Source: Paramecium sonneborni (Eukaryota; Ciliophora; Oligohymenophorea; Peniculida; Parameciidae). From it: a stretch of 64,000 bases of DNA. The stretch spans positions 150,438-214,437 of the forward strand of contig CAJJDN010000077.1 of NCBI GenBank assembly GCA_905182985.1, given 5' to 3'. The notes under the pieces are model-generated. The model had not been told where the DNA came from. It was given only the letters and a program-made list of their open reading frames with translations, and ran no database searches. This document shows, one piece after another, positions 28,074 to 40,622 of the stretch. Every line of letters begins with the position of its first letter. The stretch's first letter is position 1. The position numbers and the translations under genes are program-made.

Positions 28074-28790
28074 TAAGAATTAAAAAGTTTATAAGATTGA
28101 TATTTGCTATGAAAATGATTAATAATCAAATGAGATCAAGATTATATTTAGATAAATTAATAGGATTCTTTATGATGCAAAGCTTTTGGGTAAATTAGCA
28201 GCATCAATTATAAAGAAACGATTTAATGTATTGAAATCAATATCAGAAAAATTAGATCTCAAAGATTATTAATACATGGAGTTACAAAAACTCCTTTGAT
28301 AGATAAGAAGAGTAACATTAAAGCTAAATCCAAAATATTAGAAATAATTCAACATATTTAAGTGTTTATTAAATTTTAAAAGATTATAAAGATAATTCAA
28401 ATATATTAGAAGAAGTACTTGATTTAAAAATAATAAGAGAGATTTCATAAAAATCTTGGAAAAAGAATGTTATAATGACACGGATTCTGTTAAACTAATT
28501 TTGTAAGTACATCGTATGAAGATTTAAGAATTGCTCTTACTGAAGCTCCAGTTATAGAATAGATTTGGAAAGGTAAATCATATTACTAATTTACAATTAA
28601 GAAATCAGCGAGTTATTGCTGTCCAACCCCATCAACAGGAACTGGGATTGATTTTACTTTATAATGTAACCTTCTGAAATCTGAATATTAAATTGTAATC
28701 TAATCAGGACATTAGTACATTGTACCTGGGGTAGAGTTACTTAAAATCATATGTTAAAATGCCTTGATTACATGGAAACTAAGTTTCATT
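28074..28790 (+). pseudogene. Poly(ADP-ribose) polymerase remnant
   Basis: Pieces of the PARP regulatory and catalytic domains occur in order but in different frames. KFIRLIFAMKMINNQM, then LLGKLAASIIKKRFNVLKSI and DLKDYQYMELQKL, match the alpha-helical regulatory domain (M-P-L-G-K-L-S...). KSNIKAKSKILE follows. DLRIALTEAPV then KKSASYCCPTPSTGTG match the catalytic G-L-R-I-A-P-P-E-A-P-V and K-S-A-N-Y-C segments. The HGSR motif and the FGKGIYF segment are damaged. Several shifts cannot be explained by small introns. No N-terminal WGR or DNA-binding part is visible. It is a dead copy of a PARP1/2-type gene. Confidence 0.75.
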
Positions 28791-28907
28791 GGTAAATTTT
28801 GAACCTTTTGATGTAGAAACGTATCAGGATTATGGCATATTGTTTTCGCTTTTTCTTAAATCAGACTCAGGTACTTGAAATCGAAAATGGAAAAATTGAT
28901 TTGTTTA

Positions 28908-31706
28908 TAATTTTTAATAAGTACCTTCATTAAATTTAATCTGAGAATTTATGTTTATAAATAACATTTTTGATAAATTAAATTTGAATTAATATAACAT
29001 TTTATGCATAAGCGGCAAGTTTAAATAGAGACATTAAAGTATTTGTGACATATTAATAGGTAGCCCTCTAAAGTGTCTTACTCAATCAAGATCACCAAAA
29101 TAAAATGTAAAACCAATCCAACCTTAAATGTTAAAGCATATTGCTTAATTAATCAAAAAGTCAAAAGAGAGAAATACTGAAAGATTATGTAAACAATATG
29201 AGAAACCTAATGTCATTCAAAATATCTAACCTTCAACTACTTCTAGACCAATGTAAAGTCGTGATATTTCTGTCACTTTTCATTAATTATTATAAGAGTT
29301 TAGAAATCACAAAAAGCAAAACAAAGAGAATTCGTTTAATGGAATCAATAAACCATCCAAAAAAGTTAGATAAATTAGTTTTCCAAATGCAGTTCTTCTA
29401 AATAATTCCAGCAGTCGAAATCGTATCAAAGATAGTATGTATTTAAATAAAGGAGATTGTAATGATAAATTAACACAAAAAATATTATCGATTGCCTAAG
29501 CTTCACGTTCTTAAAATAATTATAAGTTATAATTTAATGGAGTAATTGAAGATATGTGTCGTTGTTCTTAATTATAAAACAATTTGTTGTATGAAGCTAA
29601 AGAACATTATAGAAAGAGTTCTTAAAGATGTGCATCAGCTGATATTTAATTGATTCTAAGAAGTCCAAATAAAAAATCAAGATCATCATCTATAGATAGA
29701 AAAGAATCTCGATTTTTAGGTTCAACCTAAGCACATTCTAATCCTAAAGAATTAGATTTAACATGTGATGAAAATGAAATCATTGTAAACAACGTTAATC
29801 TTGATGAAAGAATTAGAACTGAGCCTGATCCTTTAATCAATCAGGAAAGATAATATTTGGCTGATCCATATTATTTAACCAAATAAAGTGAAATCACATG
29901 GTTAATAAGAGCAATTGTGATAGATTGGATGATGGAAACTGCTATGGGTAATAGATTAAAAAGATAAACATTTCATTTATCATTATTTTATTTCGATTCT
30001 TACTTATCAAAAAAATAAGCTAATAAAAAAAATATTTAATTAGTTGGATTAGTAAGTTTATTAATTGCAAATAAAGTAGAAGAAGTTCATCCTATTTGTC
30101 TACTTGAATTTTAGAAAGCAGCAAATAACGGGTATAATTAGAGTGAAATTTTAAATATGGAATTAGATATACTATTTGTAAGTTATTTTTAATTTATATT
30201 TAGACACTCAAATGGTAAGTGAATCCTCCATCTTATACTTATTGGATTAATTGGTTTACAGATTAATGGGATATTTATGCAAATAATCATGCTATCAATC
30301 TTTTTTNTAATTTTTAATAAGTACCTTCATTAAATTTAATCTGAGAATTTATGTTTATAAATAACATTTTTGATAAATTAAATTTGAATTAATATAACAT
30401 TTTATGCATAAGCGGCAAGTTTAAATAGAGACATTAAAGTATTTGTGACATATTAATAGGTAGCCCTCTAAAGTGTCTTACTCAATCAAGATCACCAAAA
30501 TAAAATGTAAAACCAATCCAACCTTAAATGTTAAAGCATATTGCTTAATTAATCAAAAAGTCAAAAGAGAGAAATACTGAAAGATTATGTAAACAATATG
30601 AGAAACCTAATGTCATTCAAAATATCTAACCTTCAACTACTTCTAGACCAATGTAAAGTCGTGATATTTCTGTCACTTTTCATTAATTATTATAAGAGTT
30701 TAGAAATCACAAAAAGCAAAACAAAGAGAATTCGTTTAATGGAATCAATAAACCATCCAAAAAAGTTAGATAAATTAGTTTTCCAAATGCAGTTCTTCTA
30801 AATAATTCCAGCAGTCGAAATCGTATCAAAGATAGTATGTATTTAAATAAAGGAGATTGTAATGATAAATTAACACAAAAAATATTATCGATTGCCTAAG
30901 CTTCACGTTCTTAAAATAATTATAAGTTATAATTTAATGGAGTAATTGAAGATATGTGTCGTTGTTCTTAATTATAAAACAATTTGTTGTATGAAGCTAA
31001 AGAACATTATAGAAAGAGTTCTTAAAGATGTGCATCAGCTGATATTTAATTGATTCTAAGAAGTCCAAATAAAAAATCAAGATCATCATCTATAGATAGA
31101 AAAGAATCTCGATTTTTAGGTTCAACCTAAGCACATTCTAATCCTAAAGAATTAGATTTAACATGTGATGAAAATGAAATCATTGTAAACAACGTTAATC
31201 TTGATGAAAGAATTAGAACTGAGCCTGATCCTTTAATCAATCAGGAAAGATAATATTTGGCTGATCCATATTATTTAACCAAATAAAGTGAAATCACATG
31301 GTTAATAAGAGCAATTGTGATAGATTGGATGATGGAAACTGCTATGGGTAATAGATTAAAAAGATAAACATTTCATTTATCATTATTTTATTTCGATTCT
31401 TACTTATCAAAAAAATAAGCTAATAAAAAAAATATTTAATTAGTTGGATTAGTAAGTTTATTAATTGCAAATAAAGTAGAAGAAGTTCATCCTATTTGTC
31501 TACTTGAATTTTAGAAAGCAGCAAATAACGGGTATAATTAGAGTGAAATTTTAAATATGGAATTAGATATACTATTTGTAAGTTATTTTTAATTTATATT
31601 TAGACACTCAAATGGTAAGTGAATCCTCCATCTTATACTTATTGGATTAATTGGTTTACAGATTAATGGGATATTTATGCAAATAATCATGCTATCAATC
31701 TTTTTT
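28908..31706. repeat. Contig-end overlap 2: 28908-30306 identical to 30308-31706, N at 30307
   Basis: The 1399 bases ending at the N are repeated right after it (start taatttttaataag). It carries the N-terminal two thirds of the cyclin gene. This is an unmerged contig overlap rather than a true duplication. Confidence 0.95.
29004..30306 (+). CDS. Cyclin, truncated first copy (contig end)
   Basis: Identical to the 5' part of the complete cyclin gene at 30404-32233, cut off by the N at 30307 just after the poly-T within the third coding segment. The first intron is 29039-29063 (25 nt). It should not be counted as a separate gene. See the complete entry for the domain description. Confidence 0.8.
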
Positions 31707-32233
31707 TTAGAAAACCAAACGAAGAATCCTACTAATGTATTTAAATTTTAATAAAAAGTATTTAGAAAGTTATGTTAACTTATTGATTGCACCTTATTAG
31801 ATATTCAAACTCTTCAATATATGCCTAGAACTATAGTTGCCTCCTTTATGTATTTAATAATTTCATTTCAACTGAATGTTTTTGAAACTGATATGTTAGA
31901 AATCATGTCCAGAACATCAATGTTTCTATTAAATCGTAAGTTTATTTAACCATATTAATTAGGAGATAATTAATTTAATCTAATATTTGGATAATTTGTA
32001 TCAATCACTTTTGGCTTTGCTTTATAAGATATTTTACCAGCTATACAGTATGCAGTTGGTTTTTATGAATTAGAAATCAATTATGAAACACCTCCTGGAG
32101 TTGTCCATTTATCGAATACTCCTTTGGAAGTAACATTAAATTTTAAACTTAGTCAAATTATGAAGAATTTCTTTCATTTTAATGTTATTCAAAATACTTA
32201 CTTGAGTTTATCAGATAAAAAACAAGAGATTGA
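30404..32233 (+). CDS. Mitotic/G1-type cyclin
   Basis: The protein is 568 aa after five introns: 30439-30463 (25 nt), 31578-31603 (26), 31737-31758 (22), 31936-31962 (27) and 32184-32206 (23). The spliced length is exactly 569 codons, ending at TGA 32231. The N-terminal ~270 residues are disordered. A cyclin box follows: TWLIRAIVIDWMMETA, SLFYFDSYLSKK, LVGLVSLLIANKVEEVHPIC and EILNMELDILF-TLKWQVNPPS. The second cyclin fold begins CQLIDCTLLDIQTLQYMPRT. The R-A-I-V-I-D-W-M core and I-A-N-K-x-E-E motif define a CDK-binding cyclin, closest in layout to A/B/E types. RQVQIETLN near the start could be a destruction box (RxxLxxxxN-like but imperfect). The last two introns are the least certain. Confidence 0.85.
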
Positions 32234-32280
32234 TTTATTTAATTAATTAATACACGTATAATAATTTTAATTAAAAAATA

Positions 32281-32529
32281 ATGAGTTAAGAGACATTGAA
32301 TGGAATTAATGGAATTTTGCAAGATGTTCAAAGCTTTGGATAAGAAAGTTATAGATTTATTAGAAAATGCACAAAACCTGATAAAAGAGGTAAATGATTC
32401 ATCTAAATGTTAGAATATATAAAAATTGCAACATCATGTGCAATTGGATTTGCAGTAATGGGAGCAGTTGGATATTTTATAAAATTAGTATTCATTCCTA
32501 TTAATAATATCATCCTCAGCGCAAATTGA
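32281..32529 (+). CDS. SEC61G: Protein translocon subunit Sec61 gamma (SecE family)
   Basis: Sec61 gamma is the small tail-anchored subunit of the ER translocon, which clamps the two halves of Sec61 alpha. The 74-aa protein has [14 protein letters not shown], an amphipathic helix [18 protein letters not shown] (the conserved K-R-C-x-K-P-D-x-x-E-F) and a transmembrane helix [20 protein letters not shown] followed by PINNIILS. The intron 32390-32413 (24 nt) contains an in-frame TGA. It begins only 47 bp after the inferred cyclin stop. The proline-to-serine end PINNIIL matches the universal family end. Confidence 0.95.
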
Positions 32530-32868
32530 TTTATTTTGTTTATTTAACATAATAATAATAAAATAGAAATTATGTTTACATTTCTAAACATGAATTATTT
32601 AGATAACTTTTTGTAGTTTTTTTTATGGAAGCTTAATTTATAAGATAGCAAATCAATATATTTAATTACATATCTCTTAATGTTGAATCAACAAAATATT
32701 AATTCCCTCTCATTAAATGAGGAAAACATAAATTATACCAAATTTTCAAATCTGCTTTCTAAATAATAATATATATTTATATATTATATGCATTTTATAC
32801 TAATTTATTTTAAATGAAAACACTCAGCAAATCTAATTTACTAAATTTTATGTTGATAAGATTAGATA
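32530..32868. other. Intergenic, nothing recognised
   Basis: This AT-rich DNA follows SEC61 gamma and runs up to the contig end. It is repeated at 33806-34144. It contains only short frames. Confidence 0.5.
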
Positions 32869-32869
32869 N

Positions 32870-33509
32870 TTATATTTAGACACTCAAATGGTAAGTGAAT
32901 CCTCCATCTTATACTTATTGGATTAATTGGTTTACAGATTAATGGGATATTTATGCAAATAATCATGCTATCAATCTTTTTTTTAGAAAACCAAACGAAG
33001 AATCCTACTAATGTATTTAAATTTTAATAAAAAGTATTTAGAAAGTTATGTTAACTTATTGATTGCACCTTATTAGATATTCAAACTCTTCAATATATGC
33101 CTAGAACTATAGTTGCCTCCTTTATGTATTTAATAATTTCATTTCAACTGAATGTTTTTGAAACTGATATGTTAGAAATCATGTCCAGAACATCAATGTT
33201 TCTATTAAATCGTAAGTTTATTTAACCATATTAATTAGGAGATAATTAATTTAATCTAATATTTGGATAATTTGTATCAATCACTTTTGGCTTTGCTTTA
33301 TAAGATATTTTACCAGCTATACAGTATGCAGTTGGTTTTTATGAATTAGAAATCAATTATGAAACACCTCCTGGAGTTGTCCATTTATCGAATACTCCTT
33401 TGGAAGTAACATTAAATTTTAAACTTAGTCAAATTATGAAGAATTTCTTTCATTTTAATGTTATTCAAAATACTTACTTGAGTTTATCAGATAAAAAACA
33501 AGAGATTGA
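32870..33509 (+). CDS. Cyclin C-terminal part, duplicate from contig overlap
   Basis: Identical to 31594-32233 and starts inside the second intron of the cyclin gene. It is the third partial representation of the same locus and not an independent gene. Confidence 0.8.
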
Positions 33510-33556
33510 TTTATTTAATTAATTAATACACGTATAATAATTTTAATTAAAAAATA

Positions 33557-33805
33557 ATGAGTTAAGAGACATTGAATGGAATTAATGGAATTTTGCAAGA
33601 TGTTCAAAGCTTTGGATAAGAAAGTTATAGATTTATTAGAAAATGCACAAAACCTGATAAAAGAGGTAAATGATTCATCTAAATGTTAGAATATATAAAA
33701 ATTGCAACATCATGTGCAATTGGATTTGCAGTAATGGGAGCAGTTGGATATTTTATAAAATTAGTATTCATTCCTATTAATAATATCATCCTCAGCGCAA
33801 ATTGA
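33557..33805 (+). CDS. SEC61G: Sec61 gamma, duplicate from contig overlap
   Basis: An exact copy of 32281-32529 (offset 1276 bp) with the same 24-nt intron at 33666-33689. It is the same gene seen twice because the flanking contigs overlap. Confidence 0.9.
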
Positions 33806-34499
33806 TTTATTTTGTTTATTTAACATAATAATAATAAAATAGAAATTATGTTTACATTTCTAAACATGAATTATTTAGATAACTTTTTGTAGTTTTTTTT
33901 ATGGAAGCTTAATTTATAAGATAGCAAATCAATATATTTAATTACATATCTCTTAATGTTGAATCAACAAAATATTAATTCCCTCTCATTAAATGAGGAA
34001 AACATAAATTATACCAAATTTTCAAATCTGCTTTCTAAATAATAATATATATTTATATATTATATGCATTTTATACTAATTTATTTTAAATGAAAACACT
34101 CAGCAAATCTAATTTACTAAATTTTATGTTGATAAGATTAGATAATTAATTAATATTAATATTAATAAAAATAAATTCAAAGATTAAAAGGAGGCATAAA
34201 TAAAATCATTCAAAGAAAGAATAAAAATTGCAATGGGAAGGAAAAATATAGAAGTGTCTCTCTCAGAAGGATAATAAAAGCTTTTACATCTGGTAATAAG
34301 ACCGAACGATTGAAAATGCAATCAACATATCCAAAGAAAAAAATATTTAATTTTAGTTTTTTGATGACAGGCATTTATATTAAATAATCTTTTGATTTGT
34401 TAAATACTGTAACATCTAAAGGGTAAAATTATTAAAGTAGAGAAAAAATTTAATGAATAAATGGTTGGGTGTAACAATATGAGACAAAATATATGAGAT

Positions 34500-36480
34500 T
34501 ATTTATCTTTATTAAAAATTAAACATTAATATAAATTTATAAATCAACAATATACTAATTTAAGTAATATAAGACTGTTTTGAATTTTAGGTGAGGAAGG
34601 TTCTGATCTTTTTTAAGATAAAAGAATTCTATTAATACTTCAATTGATTTAGAAAGCCAAAGTATTTTCAACCACCATCAGGATAATAGAATGAAATTAA
34701 TCTAATTCGATTCTTATTTATAGATTTAGTGAATAAAATACCTGTTTCTAATGTTTACATTAAGGTTGTTGATGGAATCAATAAAAATCATTTAGTTACC
34801 GTTCTAATGAAAATGTAATTTTTGGGGAATAATTAATTCTATATTTGATTTTGATATTCAAATCATCTATAATTAAAAAGCATAAAAATTAAGATTCAAA
34901 TTGATACTTAAAATTGTTATATGAGTAAAGAAATCGATTAGTCATAAACTTTAACTTCAAATTCTATTACCTATTATCATCTCATTGATTGTTTTAGTTG
35001 TTAATAAACACAATGAAGAATTCTTGAACTTCAATATAATTCGAGAAAGTAATTAAGTAATTTTAAAAATAGATAAATAAGTTTTTAGTTTTTAATAGAT
35101 AATTAGTAGAGAACAGTTTTGTGATAGAAATAAATTCATCTTTATATGTAAGGTAGAAAAATCTCTCGATAAACTTTTGTGCTTTATAGTTTAAATAAAT
35201 CTTAATTAAAGGATATTAAAATGGAGATCTACCTATACTATAGATTCTGTCTTTAGAATAAAGATATTTAGTTTTTGGAGGTTTTGATGGAATACTTCAT
35301 ACTTTAAGCATAGATTTACATGAAATAGGATTGAATATAAGTTTTAATTCAGATCATTAAATATAATAAAATGGATATGGAGTACTAATTGCATAAGGTA
35401 GTTGTATTACTTAAATAAAATTGTCTAATCAAAAGATTCTTTTATCTCTCATTCAATTATCTAATGATGATTGCTTAACATATGAAAAACGATAGATAAT
35501 TGATATTTACTGTATATGGAAAAATGGTAGTTTGGTCACTTGAGGATAAATAATTTCCTTTAATTAACAAGTTTAAGGTAGACAGTTAAGTTCCTAATAA
35601 TTTAAAAATCAGATATACATTATTATTTGTTAGTGAATGCAGTAAGAGTAAACAAAAACTTTAGTATTTAACTAATAAAAGAAAATGGGGAAATAATACA
35701 GGAATTAAATTAAATAATAATTAAATTTGAAATACAAGAGAAATATTTTATATAGAGATTTATAAATCATAATAAGGCTTATTGAGATTATGAGCATACC
35801 TTTAGAATACAGAATGAATTCTATTAAAGACAACCAAAAAACCTTTTTATATAAGCCCTAAAATTTAAAATATGAATTTTTAACATTTAATACAAAGTAG
35901 TCGAAAATAGATTTACGATTGGTTTATTCAATCAGAAATTTTAAAGATAGAAATGCTTAAAAGTAAACTTTTGTATTTCGATTCTTAAATAGTGAGTAAG
36001 TTTTTATCTTTGGAATTAATAAAAGATGAGGGCAAGATAAATTAAATGAAGCTTATAAATAAAGAAGAATTTGTAGCTGAAGGTGAAGATAAATAGATAA
36101 TAATATGGAATCCTGAAGAGATTAATATAAAAAACTATGATACCATGAGCAGAAATATCGAATGTACATAAATATAAATATATAAAAATGATATGTCATG
36201 AATAAGGAAAATAATAGGATGGAAATAACATGATGATAAATAGATATAAGATTTAAATATCATAAGAAGGGTGTTTTTCATGATTTAAATAGATGAAATT
36301 ATAATAAAATTATCTGAAGATAGAAAAATTAAATTAGTTTATTTTATTACCAATGCTTTAGTACATAAATATCTTATTCTAGGTTGTTCTGATGGAAGAT
36401 TAGACATATGGAATCAGAGTGAAGGTTTGTTGATTATAATGTTTGAATTAACTAAAAAGAAGAATTTAGAACAGTCATGA
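34500..36480 (+). pseudogene. Decayed WD-repeat-like gene
   Basis: Blade-like pieces occur on the plus strand: RYLVFGGFDGILHTLSIDLH near 35270, EFVAEGEDKQIIIWNPEEIN near 36080, and KYLILGCSDGRLDIWNQSEG near 36400. Each has the G/S-D-G-x-L-x-I-W pattern of a WD40 repeat. They lie in different frames and are separated by TGA codons that no small intron removes. A former long WD protein is the simplest explanation. No neighbouring intact copy is in the window. Confidence 0.45.
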
Positions 36481-36551
36481 TTATTAATTGATTATTGCTA
36501 ATTACTTCTAGTAATTAGATATGTATCAATTAATAGGCTCTAATAGAACCA

Positions 36552-38802
36552 TATAAGAATTTAATAATGTTATACCCATTTATTGAATAGATTCTTCCTG
36601 ATGAGGAAACAGAATAACAATAGTGATTTATATAATTCAATAAAATAAATTATGAGACCATATACAAGCACTCCTTAAATCTAACTCAGAGAATAAACAC
36701 ATGTATATCTAATTTTTATACTTTTAGTCTGCCATAGAATTTCGTTAAAATGTACAAAATTATAAGTATACTTTATTGTCATATTCCTAGACCTAAATTC
36801 TATGTAACAAAAGCACATCAAGATTCAAATGAATAATTCATTGCAAGGTATTCCAGTATATATTCACAACTCAAGCAAAACTAGAGATCCTCCTAATTCC
36901 AGGGAATTTAAGAAGACCATACCAATTACCATGGTTTAAGATAAGGAAAGATTATATGAAGAACTCAATAAAACTAAACAAATATGTAATACTCTTAAAT
37001 TGGAGAATCATCAACTTAAAGCTTAACTTAAAAGTAAAGAAACCGCCATGCTCAAATCTAATGATGTACATCATCATTTTATTTAGACTACTAATGAAGA
37101 GTACTAATCCTCTGTTAATAAAACTATTCCATAATAGTTTAAGAAACAAATTATTGAAGTCTCATAATCAACTATTATTATGTAATTGAAGAAACAAAAT
37201 AAAGATTTAAGAGAAGAACTTGATGATTTTAAAGAAGAAATGATTAGAGTAAAAAGGAGTGCTAAATTAACTAAAATTTAAGAATTAGAAGCTGAATTGA
37301 AAAATTACTCTGATGAATCATTACGTCTCAAATAACTTCTACATCAATAAATACTTAAAACTATGAATCCGTAATTTATTTCTTCAACTTTCTAGTACTA
37401 AAACTGAATAGAATATTGAAGACCGAATTCTGACCTTATAAGAATAATTACAGAAGTGTATTTCTTAAAGAAATAAATAAACTTCAGAACTCAAAAAAGC
37501 TTAAGAGGAAATTGAAAAGTTGAACTTTTTGAACCAAGAATTAGAACAGAATTATTAGAAAAGTATCAAAGAAAAAACTTAAATTAAAAAATAATTGACT
37601 TCTTTAGAAGAATAATTTAATAAAGCTTAATTAAATGATCCATTATTTAGAAGAGGATAAGATGTTACATAAATGANTATAAGAATTTAATAATGTTATA
37701 CCCATTTATTGAATAGATTCTTCCTGATGAGGAAACAGAATAACAATAGTGATTTATATAATTCAATAAAATAAATTATGAGACCATATACAAGCACTCC
37801 TTAAATCTAACTCAGAGAATAAACACATGTATATCTAATTTTTATACTTTTAGTCTGCCATAGAATTTCGTTAAAATGTACAAAATTATAAGTATACTTT
37901 ATTGTCATATTCCTAGACCTAAATTCTATGTAACAAAAGCACATCAAGATTCAAATGAATAATTCATTGCAAGGTATTCCAGTATATATTCACAACTCAA
38001 GCAAAACTAGAGATCCTCCTAATTCCAGGGAATTTAAGAAGACCATACCAATTACCATGGTTTAAGATAAGGAAAGATTATATGAAGAACTCAATAAAAC
38101 TAAACAAATATGTAATACTCTTAAATTGGAGAATCATCAACTTAAAGCTTAACTTAAAAGTAAAGAAACCGCCATGCTCAAATCTAATGATGTACATCAT
38201 CATTTTATTTAGACTACTAATGAAGAGTACTAATCCTCTGTTAATAAAACTATTCCATAATAGTTTAAGAAACAAATTATTGAAGTCTCATAATCAACTA
38301 TTATTATGTAATTGAAGAAACAAAATAAAGATTTAAGAGAAGAACTTGATGATTTTAAAGAAGAAATGATTAGAGTAAAAAGGAGTGCTAAATTAACTAA
38401 AATTTAAGAATTAGAAGCTGAATTGAAAAATTACTCTGATGAATCATTACGTCTCAAATAACTTCTACATCAATAAATACTTAAAACTATGAATCCGTAA
38501 TTTATTTCTTCAACTTTCTAGTACTAAAACTGAATAGAATATTGAAGACCGAATTCTGACCTTATAAGAATAATTACAGAAGTGTATTTCTTAAAGAAAT
38601 AAATAAACTTCAGAACTCAAAAAAGCTTAAGAGGAAATTGAAAAGTTGAACTTTTTGAACCAAGAATTAGAACAGAATTATTAGAAAAGTATCAAAGAAA
38701 AAACTTAAATTAAAAAATAATTGACTTCTTTAGAAGAATAATTTAATAAAGCTTAATTAAATGATCCATTATTTAGAAGAGGATAAGATGTTACATAAAT
38801 GA
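36552..38802. repeat. Contig-end overlap 4: 36552-37676 identical to 37678-38802, N at 37677
   Basis: The 1125 bases before the N recur after it (start tataagaatttaat). The block includes the upstream region and first ~850 bp of the EF-hand coiled-coil gene. It is an unmerged contig overlap. Confidence 0.95.
36829..37676 (+). CDS. EF-hand coiled-coil protein, truncated copy (contig end)
   Basis: Identical to the 5' part of the full gene at 37955-40589 and cut by the N at 37677. It should not be counted as a separate gene. Confidence 0.8.
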
Positions 38803-40589
38803 AATTGGAATTAGAAAAAAAGGTTGTAGAGAATAACCAGTTAAAAAATGATAATATGATAAAAGATAGAAAAGTTCATGAATTAGAAAGATAACTAAAA
38901 GAGGTAACAAGTACATTCTAGGATAAATTGAATACAGTAACAAAAGAAAAAGAAAGTTTTAAAGAGAAATATGAGAAATAAAAATAAGAATTGATTGAAT
39001 TGCAAGATAAATATTAACAATTGTTTTTTAATAGTAATAGGAATTTGTAGTCATAGTAATTCTAAAGTGGTAGAAGAGAAGCAATTTTTACAATTTAATC
39101 TTAAGAGGATGCTCAAAATTAAAGAAGAAAATCATAAGAAAATACACCTGATGTGTAAAAATAAAATGATACTCCATAATAGTAATAACAATAGATTTAA
39201 TAAGAGAAACAAAGTTATAGAAGAAAAGTGTAAAGAAAATTGAGTTCAATTAGATAAGATGATATTGAGGAATTATTAACTTAATTAAGATATAAGTTAA
39301 GGGCATAGAATATAAGAAATGCTGAATTAGAATTATATTTATTTCGATAGAAAGATACAAATGAGACATCTTTAGGAGAGCTGATATAGATTCTATAAAA
39401 TAAACCATTTAATTTAAATTAAAATGAAAGTGTATTGATATCAAGATATTTAATTGAGCCTTATGGTGAGAAAGAGATAACTTATAACATAAATTTAACA
39501 AAGGATAATGAAAGTATCATGTAAACTTTGATAAGAGCTGTAGGGAAATATAATATATTGGTTGGAGAAGATAAAATATAGATGCATGAATAAATAAGAT
39601 AAAAGTTAAATGAAAAGAAAGATGATTTAATGGCATATTTGAAACCGAAGAAATAATAAGGTAATTCATAATAATCAATATCTGCTCAATTACCTGGGAG
39701 TTTGGTAAATAGATAGTAATTTAAAACAGCATTGTTATAGACATCATTAGATGAAGAATAAACAGATGTTTTATTATAAACACTTTATGAATTAACTTAA
39801 GATTTTAATTTCATAGACTTAGATATGGTTTTTTAAACTTGGCCAAGTTCAGGTCCAATAAAAATAAGTCGAGTTTAAGTAGAATAACTGAAAGAGAATG
39901 GTGAATTACCTGATATAGTTAGAGAATGTATAGATGGTTTATTGGAATATGCTAATAAAAATGGATTATCAATATTAGATTTAAGAAAATAGATAGATGA
40001 AGATAATAGTGGACACGTAGAGAGAATTGAAATGAAATAATTTATGGTTAAATGTGAAATACAATTAAATGATGAATAATATGATTTAGTTTTAGATCAT
40101 TTTGATTTAGAAGGAGATGGTCGTATATCTACTAATGATATTGGCATTGTTTTAAATAAAGCTTATAATCTTAAGATGTTAGCAATGAAAGAATAAAGAA
40201 GTGCTAAGAAAACTTCAAAATGTATTAATATATATATTTAGAAATATTAAATTTGGTTGCAAATCATTTTGTTTAATTTATGTAGACTAATAAGTTAGAT
40301 CTATTTTAAATTTTTATGACTATTGATCAAGATGGCTCTGGATCTGTGAGTAAGGATGAATTTAAATAAATGTTGAGAACTCGAGTAAGTGTATATACTT
40401 AAAAGGAAGATTGTAATTCCTTTGGATTAAGAAGAGTATTCTGAGTTTTTCAAATTGATTGATAATTCTAATGATGGATAGATACATTTTAATGAGTTTT
40501 AATCACATATGATACCAGAGATTGAGAAGATTACTTAGAGACCATATCATGAATTGTTAAATGAGTAAACTACTAAGAAAGTTTCATGA
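37955..40589 (+). CDS. Coiled-coil protein with four C-terminal EF-hands
   Basis: 854 aa; introns at 38497-38521 (25 nt), 40222-40241 (20) and 40385-40409 (25) give exactly 855 codons. About residues 40-370 are long heptad coiled coil (KLENHQLKAQLKSKE, LREELDDFKEEMIRVKRS). A Gln-rich linker (about 365-415) and a mixed helical region follow. The last 200 residues carry four canonical calcium loops: DEDNSGHVERIE, DLEGDGRISTND, DQDGSGSVSKDE and DNSNDGQIHFNE. All have acidic position 1, 3 or 5 ligands and the central Gly. The calcium-sensing C-terminus fused to a rod suggests a cytoskeletal or ciliary scaffold, but no named family is recognised. It is convergent with the importin-alpha-like gene, 33 bp away. 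Confidence 0.88.
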
Positions 40590-40622
40590 TTATTATATTA
40601 ATATATTGATTAAATAAAAACA

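Larger units (their letters stand above)
31594..34144. repeat. Contig-end overlap 3: 31594-32868 identical to 32870-34144, N at 32869
   Basis: The 1275 bases before the N are repeated after it (start ttatatttagacac). The block carries the cyclin C-terminus and all of SEC61 gamma. This too is read as an unmerged overlap. Confidence 0.95.

Noticed and set aside
17554..38802. True segmental duplications giving several cyclin and SEC61 gamma genes
   Set aside because: Each pair of copies is separated by a single N and reproduces a contig end exactly, which fits unmerged overlaps.
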